DNA from: Chromera velia
Taxonomy: Eukaryota; Sar; Chromeraceae
DNA: 64,000 bases
Assembly (NCBI GenBank): GCA_018398765.1
Contig: JAHBMJ010001746.1
Coordinates: forward strand, 10,001-74,000
Direction: 5' to 3'
Under the pieces are notes generated by a model. It made no database searches and was not told the DNA's origin. It saw only the letters and a list, made by a program, of their open reading frames with translations. Positions 31,614-41,720 of the stretch are shown piece by piece. A program made the position numbers and the translations under genes. Positions within the stretch are counted from its first letter, which is position 1. Each line of letters begins with the position of its first letter.

Positions 31614-32900
31614 TCACCAAATCACAAGCTCGCGCTGCTTCCCTTGTCCACTGCCCCCCCTGCACCTGCCCACATGCCTGCGGTACAGATCCTGAAGGGC
31701 CTCGACAAACCTCCCATGCAGCGCGTCCACATCCTCTCTGGACGGATTGGCCTTCCTCTCCACCGGAATCGACCGACCCACAACGACATGCAGTCCCCCC
31801 GCAGGCCTCCGCGGGAGGAGAGGACAAAAAAGCCGGCCCCAGAAGGCCACCCCAGGCACACCGCGACGACTCAAGCTCAGCCGCAGGTCCCACAGGCCCT
31901 GCGCATTCCAGAAGCACTCATTCTCTCCGAACGCGAACACGGGAGTCAGTCGATACCCCTGCTCGATCGCTAAACGCATGAATCCCTTTCGCATTTTCAC
32001 AAAAACACGGTCTTCCCCGAGGCAGCTCAGAGTTGCCTCTTCAAACCCTCCCAAAGCTATCGCCAGACTCTCCCGCTGTTGCATGACTTCCAAAAGAGCA
32101 CCGCGCGAAACTCCCATAGGCTTCGCCAACAATTTGAACAAAAGACGAAAGAGAGGTGACCAAAACAAAAGTTCAGATATAGCAAGTCTCAGATGGTTGT
32201 TGGCTGCCGTGCACAGTGCAAACAGCTTGAGACCCGAACAGAATATTCCATGGGGAAAGCAGAGGAAGGCTGTCGGTTGCAGATTTGTAAAGTCCAACTC
32301 TTCTTCCCATGTAACAGAAGCAAAACCAAAATATGCAGGAATGTGCTTTGCAAACAGGTTTTGAAGAAAAGAAACGGGACGAATGTGGTTGCTGTACGCG
32401 ATTGTGCAAAGAATGAGGAAGGCAGAGAAGCACAGGTGCCACTGAGCCCTCCAGAGGAAAAAAACGATCAGAGGAGAGAAGAGAGACACAACCCAAGTCC
32501 CGACAAAGACCAACAGCAATGCCGCTCCAATTATATCTCCCCCCCCCGAGCTTGACAGAACCTGAGTAGAAGTCTGTCCATGAATCTGGCAGGGACTTTT
32601 TACTCTTCCTCCCCCCTCACTTTGCAGAAACTTCTCCCTTTCGTCCTTCTCCTCACTGCTCTCTGAGTCTGCAGATGCAGTGGGCGTTCCTCTGAACTCC
32701 ACTCCTTCTACTCTCCCCTGTCCCACTCGGTCACAGTCTTCCACAGAAATTCGAAGACTGCCTGCAATCTTTCCTTCTCCACTCAACGAAACGGAAATAA
32801 CCGTCCCTTTAGACGCAGACGTGTCAGGAGTCTGAGAAGGGAGGGGACGATTTGCCGTGACCGCTGGACTTGACACATCCGACATACTCACGGCCTTCAT
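31614..32900 (-). CDS. DGAT2-type diacylglycerol/monoacylglycerol acyltransferase
   Basis: This is an uninterrupted 428-codon frame. DGAT2 enzymes (PF03982) transfer an acyl chain from acyl-CoA to diacylglycerol in the ER membrane, the last step of triacylglycerol synthesis. Here a Ser-rich, probably disordered N-terminus (1-120) is followed by a hydrophobic hairpin (about 122-170) and the catalytic fold: FPHG at 215-218 (the family usually has HPHG), GGFEEA at 284-289, RKGF at 304-307 and TPVFAFGENECF at 319-330. The length fits DGAT2 plus a longer N-terminus. The start ATG is at 32898-32900. There is no intron, unlike the 14- and 46-exon genes in the window, and it stands inside a repeat island. 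The exact substrate (DAG, MAG or wax alcohol) is open. Confidence 0.85.
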   Translation of the reverse strand: MKAVSMSDVSSPAVTANRPLPSQTPDTSASKGTVISVSLSGEGKIAGSLRISVEDCDRVGQGRVEGVEFRGTPTASADSESSEEKDEREKFLQSEGGGRVKSPCQIHGQTSTQVLSSSGGGDIIGAALLLVFVGTWVVSLFSPLIVFFLWRAQWHLCFSAFLILCTIAYSNHIRPVSFLQNLFAKHIPAYFGFASVTWEEELDFTNLQPTAFLCFPHGIFCSGLKLFALCTAANNHLRLAISELLFWSPLFRLLFKLLAKPMGVSRGALLEVMQQRESLAIALGGFEEATLSCLGEDRVFVKMRKGFMRLAIEQGYRLTPVFAFGENECFWNAQGLWDLRLSLSRRGVPGVAFWGRLFCPLLPRRPAGGLHVVVGRSIPVERKANPSREDVDALHGRFVEALQDLYRRHVGRCRGGSGQGKQRELVIW

Positions 32901-33872
32901 GTCCGAAAGGGATCGCTTTATGAGGGACCGACAGTCCTCCCGATTTTTGAAGCCCCGTCTTTCCCCGGACCTGAGGATCGTTTCGTCTGTTCCCTGAGCT
33001 TGCGAATGGCCAAGCGAGTCAGTTTTTTTTTCTTCTCAGTCAAAGTTATCTTCGTCGTCTCACAAAAACTAATGTCAACCTGAAAAAAAGCACTACCTTG
33101 ACACCGAATGCACTCACAACGGTCACCCGACGGAGAAACGGTAGAATGCAGAAGGCTCGTTGGTTTTTCCCACCTATCTTGTGTCCTTGTCGTGCAATCT
33201 CGGCGCAAGGTTTCAAAAGCTAGATGATCGAAGAATCATGCAGCACTATATTCAGCACAAAGGGATCGATGTAGACGGCTCATGCACTTGAATGCATGCG
33301 TGACGGATCGACGTACTTGTGTGCCGTGGCCCCCGGCCATGGTATCTGTTAAGGCCCTTAGCCGCGCACCTGTACGTGGAAAAAAAAGTCGAATGAGGGT
33401 TCATTTAATTGCCTTTCGGGACCCGCGCTTTCCGGCAACTGTATACAGCGCGTGGCGAACATGCATTCACCTTTTGTCTAACCTTGATGTATCGGTACAA
33501 AAACACACATGAAGAAAGAGCTCTACAAAAGGGGAACTGTGCGCAGATTCACCTGTGTAGTTTTTAAGGAAGGCGATAAAAGCACACTGTCTAAGTGAAG
33601 CTGTTGTTTAACAATGCTACCAAGCTCAGTGGCACCCTACAGAGTGAGGAGTAAGCCACCGCAACTCGACTGAGTGCGCTTGATAAAGAGAAAAAACGGT
33701 TAATTTGATCTGTAGGAATCAAAATATTGGATCTTTTCTTTTCGTTAGTCTTCTTTTTCTCTACCTGGCTCCTCTTGTCATTCTTTAGTGCCTGGATTCT
33801 CGACTTCCTTCTACCTCCGCTTCAGGATTTGGGATGCATGCGAAGTACTGTGTGTATGCATTCACTTTAAAA
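32901..33872. other. Spacer between DGAT2 gene and Penelope-like element
   Basis: This should contain the promoter of the minus-strand acyltransferase gene. A minus-strand open frame at 32918-33208 has no recognisable features. I see nothing else. Confidence 0.4.
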
Positions 33873-34202
33873 TAATGGAGATTCTAGGAAATTGAAAGTC
33901 TCTTCCAACAGTTGAGATCCTATGTTGTCTGTGCACAAATGTGTCGGTAGGAGTACATGGTCAATCTACCATAATCCAGTACAATCCAATAGGCTGCTGT
34001 CTGATTCAATTAGAATTTATCAAATACATGCTAATTACACGACATACAAAAAACGTATGCATACGAAAAACCATCGGAGACTGACGTTTCACATACACGC
34101 CGAGCTAAACATTAATAGCTCGAAATCAGCATGCCAATTAATCGCAGTATTACGTCGATCCTTGCAAGCCGATGGATAGACCGTAGGCATGATTAGAGAA
34201 CA
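33873..34202. repeat. Direct terminal repeat, copy A (pseudo-LTR)
   Basis: From TAATGGAGATTCTAGG to GATTAGAGAACA, about 330 bp, nearly identical to copy B at 39694-40033. It differs by scattered substitutions and a roughly 10-bp shorter ACGACAT stretch. Confidence 0.9.
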
Positions 34203-34337
34203 CACGTAGTGTCCCGCGCGCAACGCCCCTCCGTATTCATACCGCTGTCTTTTGTCTATCGCTGACGGTTCTCAGGTACACTTGCGGAAGCAAACGACAA
34301 CAAAAGGCCGTAACGTTGAAAATCAGTCATATGTAGA

Positions 34338-36420
34338 TCATTTTAGAACAAAACAAAGAAAGGACAAACGCGCTTTCCAAAGAGAACGAAGACCATCATC
34401 ATCAGTTCGACGGACTGCAGACATGAACAAATCAAGCAAAAACGAAACAGGCCATCTCAAAATATACAACTCCAAAAACAGAAAAGTAAGTTCGTCAACC
34501 AGGACAACCGCAGGTGCATTACAAGAAAGAAGTGTCCGGATAAGATGAGAGGATATTAGGCCTTTCTTGGCTGAAACAAAAGGAACACAGGAGAAAGCAT
34601 GCATCAGACGCACTCTACGAAGTGAAGGTAGGTTAGGAAAAGACGACCATCCTCCAGAAATGGGCAACAGAGAAAAAGCAACCAAATCACGAAAGAAATT
34701 AAAAAGAACATCATGGTTAGGATTAACAGCAGTAAAAAGCAAAATCGAAGGAGATTCCGGCAAAGAGAAAAGACGCAGACCAAGCACCGTAGATCCCTTC
34801 TGACGCTCTAAAACGCATGCAGGACTGTAGAAGTCTTCCTCAAGTAACTTTTCCATCATAGGGTCATCCGGCACGTCACTCATACCACAGTCAAACCTAA
34901 AAACAATCGTTCTATCGTCTATGTATCTCCCTGCCATCCATTTCTCCCCCCCCCATGAAGGCTTCGATCTCATCAATGCAACAGAGTATTCTTTCCACGC
35001 AGCAAAAAATCGGGCCCCACCAGGAGAGTATGGACCCCCTTGAGGAAAACCTTCATGCTGTCTGACCATCTTCCCTCGAACCCGAATTATATTCGAAACA
35101 AAATCAAGATTAATTATATGAGCCAGCATATCAAGAGGGCAAGAAAGTGCATTCGTATAATTGTAGTAGGAGGATAAAAAAGCAATAGGTTTTAAGTAAC
35201 GTCTCCGAGAATACCACTTCTCACCCTCTCCCGGACCCGCCTCCTTAATACAAAAAGACTTATGGGTCGGCAACATAACAAAGCGATATCTAGAGGAAGA
35301 ATGAATGAAATAAACAAAGTCATTCAAACAAGAAAGGAAATCAGCTCTGGGTAGAGAGGGAAAAAATGCTTTGATGTCGTCCACCAGTAGACCAAGTCCA
35401 CCCCGAGGCCAATACGAATTAGAAAAAACACAAGAGCCACGATCTGCAAGTCTCCCAAACCCTGAATTAAAGATTCCAACCTTATCCTGAAAAGTAAAGA
35501 CAGAGTCAAAGTCACAATGCGGCGAAAAGTAAGAAAGACAGCCATTCAAAGCCTTACAAAGGAAAGAGAAAATCTCACGTCTGGCGTGTTTCTTATAAGA
35601 TACCAATGGCCTCTACTTCAAAGAGGACCAAGACTCAGGGAGCTCCCCCTCAACTCCCCAAGACTTACATTTCACCCAAAAGATCCCAATCCCAAAGTGG
35701 TGTTTCTTCCTGTCGAATTTCTTGAACTGATTCAAAAAAAACACCCATGCATCCTTTTCATTCGGAAAACCATTCTTCAGAAGGTCCAGAGAAGCAGAAA
35801 ACTCACCCTCTCCAATTCTTCCATAAGAAGAATCAAAAAGAAAAGCTCTCACCACTGCCTCAATGTATTTCCCTTTACACAAAAAAACCAGATCTCCTTT
35901 GGCCTTGTCAACTGGCATAACCGCTAGAGCAGTCAATAACTTTCTGATTGCCATAGACTTCCTTGGGATGGCTGGCCCTTTTCTCATTTGCCTGAGCATA
36001 CGAAAGCGTTGAAACCCACCGCTCCTGAAGGTCGGCAATCATTGCAGGAGACAAGACCTCTTTCATCGACCTGCCTCTTGTATTCTTCCTCCCCCTCCCC
36101 CTTCCCATTGTCCTTCCTAGACCAACCCCCTCCCGAGTGCCACCATCAGAAGTGAGAACAGAACGGAAGAAAGACTCAATACCCTTTGAGACAACATTCC
36201 ATGCACCAGTGTTAGGCCATAATTTGGCCTTGGAAGAAAAGTGAGGAGGAAGAGAGAAGAAAAATCTAAGAGAGGAAGACGCAGACAGTAGACAACATAC
36301 ATGACCATCAAGCAAAGGAAGATCAAATAATTCCGCAATCTCTCTACAACGACACGACAATCCACAAAAAGAACCTTTACCCCCTCCTCCTTCCCCACAA
36401 ATCCCATATATATTGTCCAA
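34338..36420 (-). pseudogene. Reverse transcriptase of the Penelope-like element, broken
   Basis: The minus-strand frame 36038-34338 carries a pre-RT motif (MPVDKAKGDLVFL), the first palm Asp (VDDIKAFFPSLP), the QGGPYSPGGARF box and the catalytic RYIDDRTIVF. It is interrupted by a TAG at 35613-35615 just before the motif RPLVSYKK. The upstream part (36420-35908) lies in another frame, so a frameshift falls near 35.9-36.0 kb. A further stop (TAA, 36427-36429) separates it from an upstream piece in the same frame. Confidence 0.8.
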
Positions 36421-36426
36421 AGTCTG

Positions 36427-36822
36427 TTAGAGATCAGTTAGCTTTGTAGAGAGAAGGCGAAGCCTCACGTTTGACAATGGAGACACAGTTTTCCTTATCT
36501 CCTCAAACATGGCAAAATAAAAAGATCGGAAAAAAGACAAGTCAGCAAGGGGCACCCGAATCGTAATCAGCTCCCCTCTGAGCAAAGTCGCTGCTGACCA
36601 GCCATTCAACTCGCACATTCGTCTCACATTCAAGTCACAAGTTGCCCTCCCTCCCCCAAAAATCCCGCCACTGGGCACCATGCGCATACATGCACTCAAA
36701 TCATTCTTCGTCGCATCAAATGAACGAAGAGACGAATCGGGAAGGACCTTCTTGAACAATGCAGTCAGCAGTCGTGCACAAAAAAGAGAAATCACGTCCC
36801 CTTCCCCTCTCTTCGCCCCCAC
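36427..36822 (-). pseudogene. Upstream part of the Penelope-like polyprotein
   Basis: An open minus-strand stretch of 131 codons in the same frame as both the GIY-YIG piece and the next RT piece, from which stops separate it. No domain can be named. It is probably the linker between endonuclease and RT. Confidence 0.5.
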
Positions 36823-37099
36823 ACCCTCTTCGCCAGTGACCCTGTAGAGGAAAAGGGAGCGAGATTAGAAAATGCCTCCTTTATCAACTCTTTCCGCCAA
36901 CTTCGATATGTAAACAGAAGATTCAAGTCTCCTCCTCAGACTTGAGACCCTGTCACTACACCTACATGCAATTAAGCGAACATCTCTTTTATTAGGGTCC
37001 CTCAGATTACGCACCGGGTCATTCTTGAATCTTCTCAACACACTAACTGTATTTCATGTAGGTTTGTATGCACAAATATATAAGTATTTCATCATACGC

Positions 37100-37569
37100 A
37101 AATTCATCTGACCACCCTCAATCTTTGCAATGGGAAGGATAACAAAGAGGCCGTGTCTGGAAGCATCAGCAGACAAAACAGAATAGAAGCGATGTGCATA
37201 TCCATAACCCGTCTTATTACATTTCCTCCCAACGTGACGCGGTTTTAATGCACTCGTGAGGTGCTAAAAGAACCGATCGAGCGCCCTACCAATGGTACTT
37301 CTAATATAAAAGTCTCTCTTCCATCGTGACCAAATCAAATATATTACTCCCTTGTCCCACCATGATGCATCCTCTCCCACCCCAGCATAAGCATCCTTGA
37401 CCTCTCTCAGAAAGGAAGAATATTTCGTATCAGACAGACCCAACCATGTAGAAGCAGTCAGCGAATGGGAATATACAAGTCTCCTCAAACATTTCTGACC
37501 AAACCCTCTCTTAAAGACAGTCCGAAGCTTGCAAGAAGGATTCATCACATCCTCAGGGGACGCAGGCAT
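37100..37569 (-). pseudogene. GIY-YIG endonuclease domain of the Penelope-like element
   Basis: The minus strand reads GVIYLIWSRWKRDFYIRST, then GRALDRFF, a stop (37264-37266), and in the same frame HLTSALKPRHVGRK and MKYLYICAYKPT before another stop. This follows the GIY-YIG pattern (GxIYxI .. YIxST .. R .. H .. KPxxN). The usual YIG Gly is Arg here. The stop inside the domain makes it non-functional. Confidence 0.7.
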
Positions 37570-37602
37570 AACATGGAGAGTGTATGAAGATGGCTGTGTT
37601 GT

Positions 37603-38709
37603 CTAAATGATAAGAACCGTCGTCAACGGGCAATCGTATCTATGAATCTCCGATGCGCAAACAGGACAGGCTTGAACTGCGTGCATATGGAGGGATGCAA
37701 CAAACATCCGTACCCCAGCCAATCTGAGGGAAAGACGATCAAGGTCAGACTCCACTTTCTCTTTCACACTTTCCCTGCCAAAACCCCTTCCATTCCCTGT
37801 ATCCTTCCCAATCACTCCAACCAGTTCCTTCACTTTCTCATGCAATTCATCAGACAAAGACAACAAAGAAGAAGAATCAAAATTAATTTGAACATTCAAC
37901 TGACCACTGCTCCTCCCGATATGCTCTTGAGTCCCTAGTCACTCAGGTCCCACCTGGCGACCTCCCATTCCCTTCCCCCCCTCTCCTTCCTTCTCCTGCT
38001 GCAGACAGAGAGCCTCAACCCTCTTCTTCTGTATGATGAAAGCATAAACGAGTTCCAGAAGGTCACAGCCCTCCAGATCCCCGTCCACTGCACTGTCCCT
38101 CAGCGCTGAGATCATCTCCCTCCTCACCTGGCCCCGCCGTGTTTCACTGCACATGACAGACACCATCAGTCTGGCATCATCCATATATTCTTGCCAGAGT
38201 TTCCCCCCTAGACCTCCATTCTTCGGTTGTTGATACACCGAAAGGTCAACCAGTGTCTCATATACGATCCTCCTACCTACCATCGGCACATTTGGGGGGA
38301 AGATTTGCATTTCATTCATTGTGAGCCTGTCCCTCCCGGCAAACGACGGTCTGAAGGGCGTCACAGCTCTCTTTCGCATCTGCTGACCCTCCCCCTCTCT
38401 CTCCCCCATAGATCTTGGGGTCACGAACCCCGAGTCTGTGTTTTCCTGCTTCCCCTCCGAGGAATGCGTTACCTGCCTCACTCGCTTAGGTGACCCTGTC
38501 CCTGTTTGCCTCCCAAAGCTATCCTGCATCCCTCCCCCCCCTACCCCGTTCGCCCCTGTATTACCGTTCACTCTCGGCCTTCTGTTAGGCACCATCAGAC
38601 TAATTCCCCCATCCCCCTTCTTCCCATCATTCATCCCTCTGTTCACCATTCCACCCCCCCCAGTCTGGCGTACATCCACCCCTGTGTTTGGAATCCCCTT
38701 CTTTGTCAC
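37603..38709 (-). pseudogene. Accessory ORFs of the Penelope-like element (37603-37899, 37939-38709)
   Basis: Both pieces are in the same frame as the GIY-YIG segment, with stops between them. The upstream one (256 codons) is Gly/Arg-rich at its start and ends with a helical, charged region. The downstream one holds ACPVCASEIH, a possible half zinc finger. Neither is recognised; they may be the N-terminal or ORF1-like part. Confidence 0.5.
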
Positions 38710-38926
38710 CCCAGGGCCATCTACATCTACATCCTCAACTGTGATCCCCCCCGATTAGATATCACAAGTCGGGTATATAGAGTGTTTCCCACCCATTAGC
38801 CCACTCCCCCCTCCTCTCCAGGTTTTCTTCATCTCTTCCTGAATCTCTTCCTGAAGACGAACAAACCGCCCATGAATTTCCATGACTCCATACTCTTTCA
38901 CTATCTCCGCCACTGAGCACAACATC

Positions 38927-39577
38927 TCACTCGCCACATCTACCTGTGCCCCCACCGGCCCCCGCTCTGGCAGCTATATGTTCAGTGGCCAGGTGTGCAT
39001 CAATGTATGCAGCCCCCTCACTTCTCACTTTGTTCGTCAGCCTCCGGTTGTATTCTCTGTATTCTATTCCCTTCTGCATCATGATATGCTCCCTTCTGGA
39101 TTTCAAGAACACCCCGTCGAGCGGCATCTGAAGCATTGGCATCAATACCCCCTCCACTATCTCATCACACGCTTCCTTCACCTCCATCATTCCGATATGT
39201 GCCTTTTCGTTTATCTCTCCCCCCTTCTTCATTTTCCTTGACGGCACGATCAGTCTATCGTATGCCTGTTTATTCATTACTTCCACCTTCATAGAGGACT
39301 TGAGGGCATCCTTGTTCATGGCTTTCAAATTCGCAGCGTCTGCCACCCTCATCTTCACCAGGACCCATTCTGACATTCCCGTCTTCTCTGTGTCGAACGT
39401 ATAGACGATGACTTCGTCTGCCTTCAGCTCATGACCCGGCAGATATGGTTTCACAACCATTCTATCTGGGATCCTCTTCCTTGGCTCAACCATTCTCCCC
39501 GTATCTGGGGGCGCCTCTTCTACTTCTACCTGATCGAGCCGTTCTTTCACTGACTTGTACATCTCAGAGTCCCTCAA
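38927..39577 (-). CDS. Unknown ORF at the 5' side of the Penelope-like element
   Basis: A 216-codon minus-strand frame beginning MRDSEMYKSVKERLDQ, mostly charged, with no recognised domain. It is in a different frame from the rest and ends about 220 bp before the next ORF. Lying inside the terminal repeats and on the same strand as the RT, it is probably an ORF1-type protein of the element (inference). Confidence 0.5.
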   Translation of the reverse strand: MRDSEMYKSVKERLDQVEVEEAPPDTGRMVEPRKRIPDRMVVKPYLPGHELKADEVIVYTFDTEKTGMSEWVLVKMRVADAANLKAMNKDALKSSMKVEVMNKQAYDRLIVPSRKMKKGGEINEKAHIGMMEVKEACDEIVEGVLMPMLQMPLDGVFLKSRREHIMMQKGIEYREYNRRLTNKVRSEGAAYIDAHLATEHIAARAGAGGGTGRCGE

Positions 39578-39693
39578 GTGCCTAAGAATCAGTCTACAGG
39601 GACAGTAGAGAGACTGGACTTCACTGCATGCACGTGATGGTCTATAGAATTCTAAGGTTCAAGGCAAGGAGCCGACCCGGAAAAAGAATTTAT

Positions 39694-40033
39694 AATGGAG
39701 ATTCTAGGAAATTGAAAGTCTTTTCCAACAGCTGAGATCCTATGTTGTCTGTGCACAAATGTGTCGGTAGGAGCACACGGTCAATCTACCATAATCCAGT
39801 ACAATCCAACAGGCTGCTTGTCTGATTCAATTAGAATTTATCGAATACATGCTAATTACACGACATTATACGACATACAAAAAACGTATGCATGCGAAAA
39901 ACCATCGGAGACTGACGCTTTACATACACGCCGAGCTAAACATTAATAGCTTGAAATTAGCATGCCAATTAATCGCAGTATTACGTCGATCCTTGCAAGC
40001 CGATGGATAGACCGTAGGCATGATTAGAGAACA
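39694..40033. repeat. Direct terminal repeat, copy B (pseudo-LTR)
   Basis: About 340 bp, matching copy A in the same orientation. An extra ACGACATTAT-type block (about 10 bp) distinguishes it. Confidence 0.9.
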
Positions 40034-40079
40034 AATGAGATATTGTGGAAACGCTCACCGCGTATGGGTCCAGCGCTTG

Positions 40080-41720
40080 GTGAGTTCAAGAGAGAGAGAT
40101 GTCAGCAAAAGGCGTTTGGGCCTGTGGGTGAAACTGGGTAAGCAAGTATGTGAACAGAAGCCGTTTGGGCGTGTAGGTGCATGGAGAAAGAGGGACATAG
40201 GGAAAAAGTGTGTGCATGAACAGAAGCCGCTTAGGCCTGCAGGTGGATGAATGAAGAGAGACAGAGAAAGCGAGTGTGTATATGAGTATGTGTGAGTGTG
40301 AGAACAGAAGCTGTTTAGGCGTGTGGGTGCATGGAAAAAGAGGGATATGGGGAGAAAGTGTGTGCATAAACAGAAGCCGCTTAGGCCTGCAGGTGGATGA
40401 ATGAAGAGAGACATAGAAAGCGAGTGTGTATATGACTATGTATAAGTGTGAGAACAGAAGCCATTTAGGCGTGTGGGCGAAGAAAAAGAGACAAGGAGAA
40501 CGAGTATGTAAACAGAAGCCGCTTGGGCCCGGGCATGAATGAAGAGAGATCAAGTATGTGAAGAAAAGCCGTTTTGGCGTGTGGCCCTGACACGTGCGAG
40601 ACTGTGTATGAACAGAAGCCGCTTGGGCCTGCAGGTGGATGAATGAAGAGAAATCTGTGTGTTTACGTGTTTTTCACTGAACAAAAGCCGAGGCCTGTGG
40701 TTAGGCCTGTGGATGAATGAAGAGAGATCACGCGTGTGAACAGAAGCCGCTTGGGCCTGCATGTGGATAAATGAAGAGAGACAGGGAGAGCGAGTGTATG
40801 AACAGAAGCCGCTTGGGCCCGTGGATGAATGAAGAGAGATCAAGTGCATGTCACTGAACAGAAGCCGCTTGGGCCTGTGTAGGCCTGTAGATGAATAAAT
40901 AAAGAGAGATCAAGTGTGTGAACAGAAGCCGCTTGGGCCTGTGGATGAATGAAGAGAAATCAAGTGTGTGTCACTGAACAGAAGCCGCTTGTGCCTGTGT
41001 AGGCCTGTGGATGAATAAGTAAAGAGAGATCAAGTCTGTGAACAGAAGCCGCTTAGGCCTATGGATAAATGAAGAGAGACAAGGAGATACAAGGAGAGCG
41101 AGTGTGTGAACAAAAGCTGCTTGGGCCTGTGGCAGTGAATAAATGAAGAATAATGAAGAGAGACATGGAGAACGAGTGTGCAAACCTAGGTGTAAACAGA
41201 AGCCGTTTGGGGCGTCACGACGGTGTGAGTGAATGAAAACAGACAGGGAAAGAGAGTGTGTGAAACTGTGTGAACAGGCTAGGTGAAAAGGAGCCGTTTG
41301 GGCGTGTGGGTGAATGAACAGGGACAAAGAATGACAAGGACTCGCACAAGTGTGTGAACAGAAGATGTTTACATGGGTGTGCGGGTACGTGAATGAAGAA
41401 AAACAGCCTGTCACTAAGAGAGAACGTCGAGACCCAGTGTGTAAACAGAATTTTAAGCTACGACGGCCTGTGGGTAATTAAATATAAATGAAGAGAGACA
41501 GAGAGAGCAAGTATATGAACAGAAGCCGTTTGGGCGTGTGGATGTGAGAATGTGAATAGAAGCCTTTAACTTTGGGCATGTGGGTGAATGATATAAGAGA
41601 GATAGGGAAAGTGAGAGAGTAAGTGAATGAGCGAGTATAAGCGAGTAAGTGAGTGAGTGACGAGAGCGAGAACGACTCAGTGAGTGAGTGACTGAGTGTG
41701 TTGGTGAGTGAATAAGTGAG
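40080..41720. repeat. Long degenerate minisatellite
   Basis: About 1.6 kb of roughly 45-65-bp units, each with GAACAGAAGCCGCTTGGGCC, then GTGGATGAATGAAGAGAGA and a GTGTGTGA-like spacer. Unit lengths vary, so the array does not keep one frame. The open frames on the minus strand (His/Ser/Leu-rich) are by-products. It directly follows copy B of the pseudo-LTR and ends in a GAGTGAGTGA tract. Confidence 0.9.

Larger units (their letters stand above)
33873..40033 (-). mobile_element. Penelope-like retroelement with upstream GIY-YIG domain and direct terminal repeats
   Basis: Two direct repeats (33873-34202 and 39694-40033) flank about 5.5 kb of minus-strand coding remains. In minus-strand order these are: an ORF of unknown kind (38927-39577), a second one (37939-38709), a CxxC-bearing piece (37603-37899), a GIY-YIG nuclease segment (37264-37569, extending past a stop), and a reverse transcriptase (36420 down to 34338). 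The direct repeats fit the pseudo-LTRs of Penelope-like elements, and GIY-YIG is their typical endonuclease. Its position before the RT rather than after it is the arrangement known for the Chlamys-type branch. Several in-frame stops and at least one frameshift show this copy is inactive. Confidence 0.75.

Noticed and set aside
32918-33208. A 96-codon minus-strand open frame upstream of the DGAT2-type gene
   Set aside because: No recognisable features; more likely 5' leader or spacer.
40080-41720. CRISPR-like array of repeats with spacers
   Set aside because: Repeat length and spacing vary, the repeats are degenerate, there are no cas genes, and the DNA is eukaryotic.
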